From the NCBI GenBank assembly GCA_019044685.2, contig JAGTXX020000010.1, forward strand, positions 930,001-994,000: a stretch of DNA of 64,000 bases. The letters run 5' to 3'. Every line of letters starts with the position of its first letter. Within the stretch, counting starts at the first letter, position 1. Below the pieces are notes generated by a model. That model saw only the letters and a program-made list of their open reading frames with translations, was not told the origin of the DNA and did not search any database. This DNA is from Nannochloris sp. 'desiccata'. Lineage: Eukaryota > Chlorophyta > Trebouxiophyceae > Chlorellales > Chlorellaceae. Shown here one piece after another: positions 1 to 13,310 of this stretch. A program made the translations under genes and the position numbers.

Positions 1-96
1 GAAATGAGTGAAGAAAAGAAACATATCTTTGTCGCAAACCACATCGCTGGTGGGCATCTTGACCTGAAATACTATAATTTTCCTTCTACCAACTTC

Positions 97-2643
97 TTAA
101 TACGAAGCATTTCCAGGCCATCTAGGGAATGGAATCACATCTCTGATATTATCCATTCCAGTGGCAAATAAAATTAATCTCTCAAACCCAAGTCCAAATC
201 CAGAATGAGGTACAGTACCGTATTTTCTCAAATCCAAGTACCCTTCGTACGCTTCAAGAGGCATACCAGTCTCCTCAATACGTCTAATAAGTACATCCAT
301 ACGATCTTCCCTTTGAGATCCACCGATCAACTCACCCACACGAGGTACAAGAACATCCATGGCTGCCACGGTTTTATTGTCGTCATTCAATCGCATGTAG
401 AAAGCTTTAATATCTTTTGGATAGTTGTATACAATAACTGGCTGTTTAAAAACAACTTCTGTGAGGTAGCGTTCGTGTTCAGATTGTAAATCAATACCCC
501 AGCTGACTGGGTACTCAAACTTCTTATCTCCGTTAGCAATTGCTTTCTCAAGCAAATCCACCGCTTCGGTGTACGAAATTCTAATAAAAGGGGTAGAAGC
601 CACCTGTTCCAACCTGGAAACTGCGTCCTTATCAACCATTTTCGTAATAAATTCCAAATCTCCACGGCAGTTAGTTAACAGGTAATTGCAACAATATCTT
701 ACGTAATCTTCAGCGCAGGTCATGTCGTCCTCCAAAGCGCAAAAAGCCATCTCTGGTTCAATCATCCAGAATTCCGCTAAATGACGAGCTGTATGGGAGT
801 TTTCAGCACGGAAGGTAGGTCCAAAGGTATATACATTAGATAAACCGCAGGCGTAGTATTCGCCGTTGAGTTGACCAGAAACAGTCAGATAGGAGGGTTT
901 CCCAAAAAAGTCCTTGGAGTAGTCAATTTTACCTTCTGGTGTACGGAAGATACCACCAACATTACGTACGGCCACCTCTGCATTTGCCAACTCATCTTTA
1001 GCCTTCAATAACCCAGCGATTGCAGCCTTGGAGGCAGCAGCAAGGTCGGTATTGGCCTTATCAGCAGCGGCGGCGGTTTTTGCTTCCTTGACTGCAGCGC
1101 CTTTAGTTTCTACCGCAGCACGCAACGCAGCAAGATCTTCAGCGGAAGGAACATTAGAAGCAGAACCACTAGCAGCAGCGTTGTCAGCTTCTCCTAAAAG
1201 AGTAGTTACTTGGAACATTTCACCAGCCCCTTCGCAGTCAGCTGCAGTAATAATAGGCGTGTGGACATAAAGAAAGTTCTTTTCTTGGAAGAATCGATGT
1301 GTAGCGAAGGCTAACGCGTTACGGATACGTGCAATAGCACCAATAGTGTTGGTACGTGGTCGTAAATGGGCTTTCTCACGAAGAAATTCCATAGTTTGTT
1401 TCTTTTTGGCCAAGGGGTACTCTCCAGCATCTGTAGTTCCGAGATGAATCACCTTGGTAGCCTTGAGCTCGACCTGTATACAGATAGAAGAGAAATAGAG
1501 AGGGGGTGGAATTATTGCTTAGTATAAAGATTGTTAGAGTAAGAAAAAACTCGAGAAAAGTGACAAGAAATCGACGGTAAAATGAACTTTTTATTAGATA
1601 GATAATTGAAATGTTGTAACCATCCGACACAGGCACGTCTCACGATCTGAAGAGCCGGCTGTTTTATTTTAGAAACATTTTCTTTTGGAATGGGTAACTA
1701 GAGGAGATCTTCATCGCAGCACAACGGTGGCATGAGCTCCCCAGAAAAGGGAGCAACCACACGACTACTAGACCGCCACTCTCGCCCTTCCGTTCAAATA
1801 ATCAGATAAAACTATTTATATAAATCGAAGAAAGTGATAACAATACAAAATGACGGTTGCCCATATTAAAATCAATGTTTCGCACCTTTTGCTTTGTTCC
1901 TTCTGGTGTCTCAGCCAGCACACCTTCAATTAATACACACGTAGAGGTGGGTGTCATGGCTTTCAATCCACCAACTTCCTCTGCGACATCCTTGTCAACC
2001 ATGACCTGTAAATTAGCAAAACAACTGCCATCATTGATTTCCAAGAATGCAAAGGCACCAGCACCTGCTGCACGGCCGGTTTTCACCCAGCCACCGACAC
2101 GGACGGTGCGGCCAACAAGGGCAACGCCTTCGCTTTCAGAGTCGAGGATGGTGGTGACTAACGTGCGGTTGTAAGAGCGAGAATAGGGGGCGACGAGGAG
2201 AGCTTCGTCTTCTTTTTTCTTGAGCTGGATCTGTAGAATTGTAGAAGAAGGTAAGAAGCGCGAGTGAATTGAGGATTAAAATCCACCTTCGGATGCTGCG
2301 AATTTATATTATTATTATTGTGAAATGTGAACTGCCAAAACTCAATGCGCGACGCAAAATATAGATCAATTATAAATACCTTGAGATCTTCAACCTGCTT
2401 GCGCAGGGCTTCAACCTCGTCCATAGACGCCGCTGCTGTTCCATTGGTGTCTGCCATGTTCGTTTTGATTTCAGAAGAGCAGAACGTTTTTGAGGAAGTA
2501 ATCGATGCAGTACGAGCACGTCTAAGAACTCTGGTAGAGAACTTAGCGCAATGCGGGTAAGATGAAAGTCTGGCAGCAACGTTGATGGGATGGCCTCTTG
2601 TCAACAAGCCCAGTCTCAATGCTGCCAGGGGACCTGCCAGCAT
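97..2643 (-). CDS. Asparagine--tRNA ligase (class IIb), possible dual-targeted form
   Basis: Charges tRNA-Asn with asparagine. Three exons: 2643-2380, 2230-1886, 1473-97, giving 661 residues and joining in phase 0. An N-terminal OB-fold anticodon-binding domain (exon 2) is followed by a class II catalytic core in exon 3, with motif 2 around [20 protein letters not shown] and motif 3 GFGLGFERL near the C-terminus. An Ala/Lys-rich helical insert of about 70 residues precedes the YSKDFFGKP segment; a comparable WHEP-like insert is known in plant cytosolic enzymes. Two in-frame starts exist. ATG at 2643 adds 62 residues rich in Arg, Ser and Ala that resemble an organelle targeting peptide. ATG at 2457 (MADTNG) would give a cytosolic form of about 600 residues. 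Dual targeting is inference. Family assignment is very secure. Confidence 0.93.
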
Positions 2644-3601
2644 CAGAGATATATGAGAGATTTGAGTTTTAGTCAGCAACGCTTTAAGAAATGAATACTG
2701 CAAGGCGTGCTTTTCTGGGGCTAAGGCAGCTTGTGCTCCTGCTGTGCTGCCGGCGACCTCAACATTCAAATAAAGTCAGTATCATACAGCGTTGCTGAGA
2801 AGCAGGTTATAGTAGCTAGAGATGTTTTCGGATAACATTCATTTGCATATGCGAGTGCTACGCTTAATAAAGTGGGAGAATGAGAGGAAATTAGAAATTC
2901 TCAGTGAGAATTTCTTACCGCTCACCTCAACTCACCTTAGCTTGCCGCCCTCCACTCCAACTCCTAAAAGCTCGTCCGTAGGCATAAATCAGACGATTTT
3001 GTTTCGGTAGCTGTCAGTAACGTGCATTGCAATGCTGCCTTGGCTTTCGAAATCATAAGAAAGCTCAAGAAATAGACGACCGACTAGGCACAAAGGCCTG
3101 CTTCTGACCAGGTGCCCCTCCTAACAAGGTAGCTTCTATTCAGCCTATTAAAGGCCACAAACCCTCGTCTACGCGTAATTATTTCATCATTTTTGAGAAC
3201 TCACGCCAGTCCCAGCTTTTAGCAAAAAATATTAACGGCCAAGGCGACAATAGTTATTTGAATCCAGATCAATCTGATCTGATTTCTGGAGAAAAAATAA
3301 AACGAGACAGGCTTTTGGGTGGAAATAGCGCAAGGTATGGAAAACTCGCTATGTTTGGCAACGTAGAAAACTGCTCAAATAGCCTTAGACGTCTGACTTT
3401 ATCTTATTAAATAAAGACCACTAAGACGCCAAGTTTTTTTAGATTCAAAACAAGTAATTTTGTATCGACATTTCGACATTTAAACTCCACCTAATGCAGG
3501 AACCCCAATAAAAACTAAAACAACCCTACTGCAGGCAATCCAGAGCCTTTAGATCTGAGCCTCCGCTGTGGCACCGAGCTCCTCCCTCTTAAATTAAAAA
3601 A
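2644..3601. other. Intergenic region between AsnRS and CSC1-like gene A
   Basis: About 960 bases between divergent genes, AsnRS on minus and CSC1-like A on plus. It must hold both promoters. I see no convincing coding exon, RNA gene or repeat; the short open frame near 2822-3010 has no recognisable protein features. Confidence 0.5.
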
Positions 3602-6600
3602 ATGGCGACCAGTGGGAAAGGCTTTGCGATTTCATTAGGCATCTACGCCTTTGCTTTCACTGCAATTCTTCTCTTATTTAGTTTTTTACGTAGGTGGCGC
3701 GTCACTCGCAAATTTTACGCCCCACGAGAGTTTCTATCCAAACATGAAACAACCTCCTCTGCTGCAGCGCATGGTCTCCGCAGCGACAGTCTCCACCAAG
3801 GACTGCTTCCTTCACCTCCTCCATTAGGCGCTTCCTTCTTAGGGTGGATTCCAAGCATTCTACGGGCCAGAGAATCCCAATTGCTTCTCTACGCAGGGGT
3901 TGATGCCACGCTCTATTTAAAAATCCTTCGCCTTGGCATCGAGATTTTCACGCTCGTCTCGCTTGTTGTCTTGATCGCTATCTTGCCTATTAACCTTACT
4001 TCAGGCTACCTGTCCACATTAATGCCTTCAGATTCTCCAGAAAGTATAAGCACTTCTGGATACACGCCTTCAGATGTGTCACAGTATACATTTTGGGTCC
4101 CTCCTATTCCCACTGACTCCGAGACTGAAAACAATAGTGATACCAACGGGCCAGAAACAATCGAGCCCCCTCCTATCTACAACGACAGCATTCCTGACCC
4201 TCCTCCAGGCATTATTTGGTGGCAATACTTGCCAGATGTCCCTCTGCTACCAGATATAACTACTGCTCTTGGACCTGGCTATGAGAGGTACGGTTGGCGA
4301 TATGACGATGATTACGTAATCCAAAAGTACTATTTTACCGATTTGGATAAAACAACCATGGCGAATGTGCCTCCAAAATCTTCACGGCTTTACGCTCATT
4401 CTGTACTTACCTGGGTAGTGACAGCAATTGCACTATGGAGAATCTGGTCAATGTGCAGGACCGCTTTAAGATTAAGGCAATACCATTTGCTGACTGTACT
4501 ACCTGGCGCAGAGACACATAGCGTATTAGTTACTGATATACCTGGTGTACCTTATGGTACGATTATTGATAGGTTAGCTGGTAGCTTTTTGATGAAACTT
4601 ATTCCTCAAAAAGTTAAAAGTCAAGCTGCCGCAAAGGTGGCCGCACTGAAAAGATCGCCAACCCAAATTATGAGAAGAAGGCTTCCTGGTAGAGGTATTG
4701 GACCTTCTGGTGGTGGTGTTATTAAGCCAGGAAAAACTGTTACGGGGGGAACTACTAATGTAGGGAGAGAAATTGATGTGGAGGTCTATGGAACAGCAGC
4801 AGCAGCTGCTGGGAGAAGTAGCGACAATGAAACGTTGCCCCCTATTTCTGCTGTCTCCTCCACATATCCGCAACAACAAGAATCTTCAGCACTATTTTCC
4901 CATCAACAGCATCAGCAACACCAATTTCAGCAACAAGAACAGGCATTTAGATTCGCTGCAATAGATCGTTGGGATGAAGCTGTCCAGTATTTAAATGCTG
5001 GGTTCACTGTGCCTGAACTGGTAGAAGACAAATTCAAAGAAATTTACGATACTGACGTGGCAGCAGTACAGGTCGTGCAAGACACGTCATCACTAGACAC
5101 ACTGGTAGCTAGCTATGATAAGTTGAAAAATGAAGCTGCATCTGCTGTTGATACTGCAGTGGCGCAGTATAGTGCTGGAAAGAAAGTAAAAATTGCGAGA
5201 AAAGTTGTTGTGGGGGCAACATTGGGGGAATGGGGGAGAGAGAAATATGGAGTGAAACCAGTGAAAACTGATGCATTTGAGTTTTACAGGTAAGATAGTA
5301 TATTTCAATTTGGTTTTTTAGCTATAAATCAGTAGAGAGAAAAGGTTAAATAGGGATTCCACTTACATTTTCAATTTTTTATTTTTTTTGTTTTTCAGGG
5401 AGCGCTTGGTGCAGTTGAGAGAATCAATTGCTACCTCTCAAGATGCAGCTGCAGATCTGGCATTTCCTTCAGGTTTCGTCACTTTCAAGAAACGCAAAGC
5501 GCAAGTCGTTGCTGCTGGAGCTATGATGAGCGAAGACTTGAGTGCTTGGAAAACGCAAGCTGCACCTCGACCTGATGAAGTGCTATGGAAAAATTTGGGG
5601 TTGCGGCAATGGGAGAGGTCGAGTCGCCACGCTGCCATGTGGGTCGCTTTCTTCGTTTTGATAGCCTTTTTCATGATTCCAGTCACTGCAGTGCAAGCAC
5701 TGCTATCTACAAACTCGCTTGTCGGGTTTATTCAAGACATTCCAATTCTCAATTCTCTAGTGACTGCCGTGTTGCCAGGTTTGGCGCTGGTCATTTTTTT
5801 GGCGCTTTTACCCCCCATCTTGCGTTTTATGCGCACTCTTGCCGGTTCCATATCTATCTCGCAGATAGATCATGGTGTAGTTACCTGGTTTTTCATTTTT
5901 CAGGTCATCACTGTGTTCTTTGGGTCGTTTATTGCTGGAACTTTTGCGAATCAGTTTGAGGTCTTAATAAAAAATCCAGGGGATATAGTAAACCTGTTGG
6001 GAACAGCAGCTCCACAAACAGCAATCTTCTTTATGACGTTCATTTCAGCGCAAGCTTTCATCTCCACACCTTTGAGTTTGCTTCGCACAGTAGGGTTGGT
6101 GCTCTTTTTAATAAAATCTCGTTTTGCTGCAGCAACCCCACGAGCGAAATTGAAGCTACAGGAAAGCTCTGTGGTTAAACAGACCTATGGAACTCAAATC
6201 CCTGCAGACACGATTGCTGCATTACTTGGGTTGACGTTTTGTATTATTTGTCCAATTATCGCTCCATTGGCACTGTTGTATTTTGGTGTTAATTATTTGG
6301 TCAACAAGTACCATTTGATGGCCGTAGCTAAAGAAAGTTATCAAAGTGGTGGCCTAGTATGGCTGCACGTGTTTAATCAACTCATTACTGGGCTAATTAT
6401 CTTTCAAATTACGATGATCGCCTTGTTGGGTATTAAGAAAGCGCCGACGCCTTCACTTATTCTTTTGCCTCTGCCTTTTATCACACTCATTTTTGCTTAT
6501 ATTGCGCATTCTACGTTTTGGAGACCTATGAGGACGTTGAGTTTGCTTACTGCTGCACGTAGAGACTCTGTAGAAGCTGGGGTTGAGGGCGCAGTAGAAG

Positions 6601-6986
6601 AAAGAGAAGAAGGGGGTGGTGGCGCTACGACGTCCATGGTGGTGGCAGAAGAGGCGCAGGAGACCTACCTCTCTCCCTCATTTAAAATAGAGTAAGTTAA
6701 AGCAGCTTCAAGTGATAAATAGAAAAATTATTATTTTTATTGAACAGAGGATGTTGGAGTTAAGGATTTCAACGATTAATTATACAATTTTTTTTTTTCC
6801 CTTGCTTGCAGCGATGAAGAGCACCAGGAACTTGTGGAGCAATGTGAAATTTTAAGACGAGCTCAAGCAGATGGAGACTATTCTAGACTTAAACAACTTG
6901 CTAATGGATCTGTACCTAGTGAAATGAATAGCAGTTCACACGTGAGCTTTCAATCTGCAGGCTCAGATGTAGTAAGAGAAGTTTAG
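3602..6986 (+). CDS. CSC1/OSCA/TMEM63-type mechanosensitive cation channel, copy A
   Basis: Predicted multi-pass plasma or endomembrane channel of the DUF221 (RSN1_7TM) family, whose characterised members are osmo- or mechano-gated Ca-permeable channels. Exons 3602-5289, 5399-6691 and 6812-6986 give 1051 residues. Order: an N-terminal membrane helix (residues ~8-28), a second helix (~115-140), a Pro-rich loop, a third helix (~270-290), and a cytosolic region starting near HSVLVTDIPG with a Gln/His-rich stretch around residues 420-450. Exon 2 carries the family signature FVTFKKRKAQ and W-x-NLGLRQWER, followed by a run of C-terminal membrane helices. A short hydrophilic tail is in exon 3. Both introns use good GT-AG sites. 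The next gene (7541-10848) is a tandem paralogue with the same exon structure. The ATG at 3602 follows an A-rich leader and begins a hydrophobic segment. Confidence 0.9.
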
Positions 6987-7540
6987 CAGCAGAAAAGAGA
7001 AATACATTTTCTCAGTCAGTCGGCTCGGTGAACACTATTTCCCAACGAACATGTCATAGAGCAAGTTGCCTAGCATATGCGCTGAGAAGCAGTATCTAGT
7101 CGTGGGACATGGTTTAGAGTTCTGTTATTGCTACTGTCAAGTTATGCTTGCCAATGCATGGACGGTGATTTAAGCGCTTTCACCACCCGCTGCCAAGACT
7201 TCTCGACAACTATTCCGCAAGCCTAACGCGCGAAATTTCGGTTTTATGCTTCAATCATAATTTATTATTGTTGTATATTAAATAATATGTAAATAATGAT
7301 TGAGTAGAAAAACAAAGTGTTATTCTAAGGTAGGATGGAAGGCTGCTTCTGGAAGGCTGCTTCTGGCCAGGTGCGCACCCCTGATATGGGAGCTTTTTCA
7401 GCACCATATCTGCGTTATTGTTACAAAGTAAATTCTGGTTAATTAGCGACGCTAGTTGCATTGTTTTTATTCACCAACATCATTCTTTTGAAGGCTAAGA
7501 TAGCTGACATTAAACAAGCTGTCAAAGTGAAAAGGAGAAA
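6987..7540. other. Intergenic spacer between tandem CSC1-like genes
   Basis: About 550 bases separating copies A and B on the same strand. It should contain the terminator of A and the promoter of B. A short repeated phrase (ggaaggctgcttctgg twice near 7338-7365) is present; no gene is seen. Confidence 0.5.
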
Positions 7541-10500
7541 ATGGCGACCAGTGGCAAGGCTTTTGCGATTTCCTTGGCCATCTACAGCGCATCTCTCTTT
7601 AGTATTTTTCTTTTATTCAGTTTACTCCGTATATGGCGTGTGACTCGAAAGTTCTACGCTCCGAGAGAGTCTCTTTCTCAACTTAGAACCAACCCCCGGA
7701 TGGCAGGAGGCACTTGCCTTGAAGGCCTCCCTCCTCCACCCCCTCCATTAGGCTCTTCATTTCTAGTATGGATTCCAAGTGTATTGCGCATCCATGAATC
7801 GCAATTACTCCTTCACGCAGGCGTTGACGCAACCCTCTATTTAAAAATCCTTCGTTTAGGCATGGAGATGTTCACTCTCATCTCCCTTGTTGTCTTATTG
7901 ATTGCCCTTCCAATCAACCTCACTTCTGGCTACTTGTCCACATTAATGCCTCCAGATTCAGGAGATATCAGTCCTTATGAATTCAACCCCTCTGAAGTGT
8001 CAGAATATACATTTTGGATTCCGCCCCCAAGCTCCGTCACCAACGGCGACAACGGCGTTAGAAATAGTAGTGGTAAGCCGGAGGCAGTCGAGCCCCCTCC
8101 TATCTACAACGACAGCATTCCTGACCCTCCTCCAGGCATTATTTGGTGGCAATACTTGCCAGATGTCCCTCTCCTACCAGATATAACTACTGCTCTTGGA
8201 CCTGGCTATGAGAGGTACGGTTGGCGATATGACGACGACTGGATTATTACCAGATATTTTTTTACCGATTTGGATAAGACAACCATGGCTAATGTGCCTC
8301 CTCGATCATCACGTTTGTATGCACATGCAGTTCTAGCATGGGTAGTGACAGCAATTGCACTATGGAGAATATGGTCAATGTGCAGGACCGCTTTAAGATT
8401 AAGGCAATACCATTTGCTGACTGTACTACCCGGTGCAGAGACACATAGCGTATTAGTTACTGATATACCTGGTGTACCTTATGGTACGATTATTGATAGG
8501 TTAGCTGGTAGCTTTTTGATGAAACTCATTTCTCAAAAAGTTAAAAATAAAGCTGCGGCAAAGGTGGCCGCACTGAAAAGATCGCCAACCCAAATTATGA
8601 GAAGATTTTCTGGAGATGGTGGAAATGGTAGACCCCCAGCAAATTCCGTTTCGTTATCAAGGTCAGAGGACGTAGAAGCACATGGAAAAGCTGGAAATAT
8701 AAATATAAATAGCGAATTTGAAACTTACTCTTCTTCTTCGGCGCCGGCATCTTCTCAAGGGCAAGAAAGTGAACATGAAGAATCTGCAGCATTATTCTCT
8801 CAGCAACAACAGCAAACCCAAGAAAATGTATTTAGATATTCTGAGGTGGATCGATGGGATGAAGCTGTCCAGTATTTAAATGCTGGGTTCACTGTGCCTG
8901 AACTGGTAGAAGAGAAATTCCGCCAAGTCCACGATGGAGATGTGGCAGCAGTACAAGTTGTAAGAAATACGTCATCACTAGACACATTGGTAGCTAGCTA
9001 TGATAAATTGAAAAATGAAGCTGCATCTGCTGTTGATACTGCAGTGGCGCAGTATAGTGCCGGAAAGAAAGTAAAAATTGCGAGAAAAGTGGTGGTTGGT
9101 GCTATCTTGGGGAGTTGGGGAAGAGAAAAATATGGAATAAAGCCAGTTAAGATTGAAGCGTTCGAGTTTTATAGGTACGGTAAAATTATTTAATTTATGT
9201 ACGATAAGAGAACGAGAGAGGAAGAAGAGAAAGCTGCTTAACAAGTTTATTTAATACTCTTCTTTTGTTTGACTCTGCAGGGAGCGCTTGGTGCAGCTAA
9301 GGGAAGAGATCGCGGATGCCCAAGCTGCAGCTGCAGATCGGGCGTTTCCTTCAGCTTTTATCACTTTTAAGAGACGTAAAGCAAAGGTTATTGCCGCTGG
9401 TTCTCTCATGAGTGGAGATTTGAGCGCTTGGAAATGTCAAGCTGCACCACGACCCGACGAGATTGTATGGAAAAATTTAGGTCTGCGACAGTGGGAGCGG
9501 TCTGCTCGTCGCACTGTTATGTGGGTCCTTTTCTTCCTTTTAATGGCCTTCTTCATGATTCCAGTTACTGCAGTCCAAGCCCTAATACCTACGAACTCGT
9601 TTGTTGAGTTTATTAGCGATACACCAATACTCAATTCTCTAGTGACTGCCGTGTTGCCAGGTTTGGCGCTGGTCATTTTTTTGGCGCTTTTACCCCCCAT
9701 CTTACGTTTTATGCGCACTCTTGCCGGTTCCATATCTATCTCGCAGATAGATCATGGTGTAGTTACCTGGTTTTTCATTTTTCAGGTCATCACTGTGTTC
9801 TTTGGGTCGTTTATTGCTGGAACTTTTGCAAATCAGTTCGAGGTTCTGATTACAGACCCAAACGACATAGTAAATTTGTTGGGAACAGCAGCTCCACAAA
9901 CAGCAATCTTCTTCATGTCCTTTCTCTTGGCCCGTGCTTCAATAACTACCCCCCTCGGTCTACTGCGCAGTGTTGGTTTGCTATTGTTTTTGGTCAAATC
10001 CCGGTTTGCAGCAACTCCCCGAGCAAAGCGAAAGCTGCAAGAAAGAGCCCTCGCTAAACAGACCTACGGAACGCTAATTCCTGCAGGCACAATTGCTGCG
10101 TTGCTTGGTTTTACCTTCTGTATAATTTGTCCAATTATAGCTCCACTAGCACTGCTTTATTTTTTCATTTCCTATCTCGTCGGCAAGTACCATTTGATGG
10201 CGGTCGCTAGAGAAAGCTATCAGAGTGGGGGTTTAATTTGGCTCAAGGCGTTTAATCAGCTTGTTACTGGGTTGATCATTTCTCAATTCACGATGGTTGC
10301 GTTGCTGGGAATTAAAAAGGCGCCGACACCTTCGCTTATCGTTTTACCGTTGCCGCTTGTCACATTTATTTTTGTCTATATTGCGCGTTCTACGTTTTGG
10401 AGACCTATGAGTACGCTGAGCTTGCTTACATCCGCACGGAGAGACGCTGTAGAAGCTTCTGCAGTGCCAGCGGTGGCAGCAGAGGCACAGGAGACCTACC

Positions 10501-10848
10501 TCTCTCCCTCATTTAAAATTAAGTAAGTTTCTTAAGTTCTCTATCAGTTATTGACTCCCACTCCCATACCAACTGACGTATCTCAAAATAGTAAAAATTA
10601 TGGTACTACCGAAAGAATTACAAAGATTGGGCCTAAAATCAGTATCAATTATGTCTTTTCTTGAATTTTCTTGCAGCGATGAAGAGCACCAGGACCTTGT
10701 GGAACAATGTGAAATTCTAAGACGAGCTCAAGCAGATGGAGACTATTCTAGACTTAAAGGGCTTGCTATACAACTAGGTGAAAAAAGTAATTGTTCACAC
10801 GGGAGGTTTCAATCTGCAGACGCAAGTGGAGTTGCGACAGAAGTATAG
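7541..10848 (+). CDS. CSC1/OSCA/TMEM63-type mechanosensitive cation channel, copy B
   Basis: Tandem paralogue of the gene at 3602-6986, with identical intron positions and phases. Exons 7541-9174, 9281-10522 and 10677-10848 give 1015 residues. It starts MATSGKAFAISL like copy A and keeps the DUF221 signature FITFKRRKAKV, the NLGLRQWER segment and the C-terminal membrane helices. The copies differ most in the Ser/Gln-rich cytosolic linker (residues ~355-430) and in the C-terminal acidic tail, which is shorter here. Long stretches of DNA are almost identical to copy A, including synonymous sites, beside strongly diverged stretches, which suggests gene conversion. Function is inferred from family: a Ca-permeable osmosensitive channel. 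Confidence 0.9.
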
Positions 10849-11045
10849 AGGTGAAAGAAGGAAAATAAATAAATTTTCTCCGTCGGCCCATCTTTGATTT
10901 TAAAAATATAAATAATAGCTTCTTTCTTTCTAATTCTTAATTTCCAATTCGAACAGTAAAACAGATGCTCTTATACCATATCAAATCAAATAATCGTATG
11001 AAAATATGTAAATAACTCTACAAGATTAATTTTATATAGTTTACT

Positions 11046-13067
11046 TTACTGCTGTTTCTTCCCCACCGCCACCGCTTTTGCACCATCAGCACTGCCACCA
11101 CCAGGCAAGAAACACTTTAGTAATCCAAACAGCCCTTTCACATTCCCACTCAAACTCGGTGAATAAAACATCCACACCAACGAGGTCACAAAATTAAACG
11201 CTTGTGGCTTCACAGGGTACTGCAGCAATGGAGGAATTGTCGTGCTGAACGGCCATCGATCTTCAGCAACTGCTTTTGGAACACACATCCCTCTCAAACC
11301 TTCAACCCCAGCGAATCGATCAAACCCTGATTCTTTGACGCCGCCAAAGGGCAGCGATTGGGCCATATACGTCGCAGCGAAATCGTTGATTGACGTCATT
11401 CCAGCGTTGATTTTCGCGCCCATTGCACGAGCTCGTGTGGTATTTCGACTGAACACACTAGAGCCCAGTCCAAAATCGCAGTCGTTTGCTAGTTCAATTG
11501 CTTCCTGGTCAGTTTTAAACGTAGTGACGACCATGACTGGACCGAAAACTTCTTCTTGCCAAATGCGCATGGTATTATCAACATTTGTAACGATGGTAGG
11601 GGGATAGTACTGCCCTGTAGTGCCGTGAGTAGGTGGGATCTTTCCACCTGCAACTACAGTAGCCCCTTTGGCCACAGCATCATCTACTAGACCTTGTACT
11701 TTCTCCGCGAGACCAGGAAGGCAGAGAGATCCACAGTCGACAAACTTTTCACCAGTAGCAGGTCCGACACGGATTGAATTTACAGCAGCGACGCAGCGAG
11801 TGATAAAATCAGAAGCAATTTGCTCATGGACAATAAAGCGCTCGGCACCGGTGCAGTTTTGTCCACAAGATTGGAACGCGCCACGTAATGCAGTGGGTAC
11901 AGCAGCATTCAAATTAGCATCTTCACACAGAATAAAAGCATCTTTGCCACCGAGTTCCAGTACCACGGGGGTCAAATTCGACGAGGCAGCTTCCATCACC
12001 TTCCTACCGACTCCTGTAGACCCTACAAAAATTAATTTATCAATACCAGAGGTGACCAAAGCATTGCCAGCGTCACCGTAGCCAGTTATAATTTGAACGA
12101 GATCTTCAGGAGCGCCTGCAGCAGCTAATGCAGCGTCAATTGCTTTGCGATAATGCAAAGCCGACCAAGAGCCATGTTCGGAGACCTTAATAACAATAGC
12201 GTTACCAGCAAAGACAGCAGCAGTTAAGGGGTTGAAGATATTGTGAAAAGGGTAGTTGAAGGGTACAATGGCACCCACAACGCCGACAGGGTGGTACTCT
12301 ACACGAGCTTTTTTATAAAACATCATTCGACCAGCAGAGCGGTTTTCAGGGCGGAGCCAATGTTCTCCCTCGCTTAATAACCAGTGAATTTTCTCGCAGG
12401 TGACAATTAATTCGCCAAATGCAGCATCTACCATGGGTTTGCCTGAATCTGCAGCGGAAATTCTGCAAATTTTTTCTTGATTTTCCAAGATGTACTTTAA
12501 AATTATGTTCAACAAGCGGCGGCGCTGGGCAAAAGAAGAATGCCGCCATTCTTGTGCAGCTTCGCGAGCTTTGTTGACGGAATCCATTACCTGTAGCAAA
12601 ATATATGGGGAAATAGAGGGTTTATTGACTAGAAAAATAAAGTGATCAGTTGCGTCGGGTAATTTCTGCGGCAAAAAATCTCAGTTTTTGGGTACAACAT
12701 ACCTCATTAGGGGTCATAGCAGGTGCATATCCCAAGGTTTCCATAGTTCCTGGGTTGATGCAGGGGATGGTATCCTTGGAAGTGGCCATGCGGGTCCTAG
12801 AAGGGGGTAAAATATCTGCAACAGCAGCAATTAGAGAATGTGGTGGTTGAGGGATGGAGGGTTAGACAGGTATAAAGAATGCGACAGGAGAGCGTGAATT
12901 TGGTTTAGTTGCTTACCATCGGGTTTCCCCACCACAATGCTGGGGATTGATTCTGCAAATAGAGCCTTGGCGAGGAAATAAGCAAGGATGAGCGCAATGC
13001 CAATCGTGATGAGCATGGCAGCTGAGTGGGCCCCAAGAGCCTCCTGGATAAATGGAACAAAATCCAT
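11046..13067 (-). CDS. Membrane-anchored aldehyde dehydrogenase, ALDH22 type
   Basis: NAD(P)-dependent oxidation of aldehydes to acids. Exons 13067-12917, 12815-12703 and 12590-11046 join to 602 residues. The N-terminus holds one membrane helix (residues ~17-35, AAMLITIGIALILAYFLAK), as in plant ALDH22A1 and fungal MSC7. The catalytic domain follows: the substrate-name signature IPCINPGTMETLG, cofactor-binding GSTGVGRKV, general base Glu about residue 300 in LELGGKD, and catalytic Cys about residue 334 in GQNCTGAERF. EEVFGPV is also present. The C-terminal hydrophobic segment VTSLVWMFYSPSLSGN is typical of this subfamily. The start is about 240 bases from the divergent AT-hook gene. The physiological substrate is not predictable from sequence. 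Confidence 0.93.
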
Positions 13068-13310
13068 TGTGATATAACAATGGTCTATTTCTGCCTCAGA
13101 GGCACTTTTTTGCATCAGTCTCGTGCACAAAGATTCCTGGGTAAAGTTGAAACCATAGCCTCCGGTCAAGATATCAGACGAAAGCCGGGCTTAATAGCCG
13201 AGGAGAAAATTGCAAAAATTACCCAAATCGGCATCTATATAATAGTAGGAGCAGGGCTCCTTGCGCAAGCTGCAGCGTGCTGATTTTCAATTGGGCTTGC
13301 ATTCGCAAAT

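Noticed and set aside
2822..3010. Small open frame between AsnRS and CSC1-like A
   Set aside because: Short, with no domain, splice support or protein-like composition; treated as chance.
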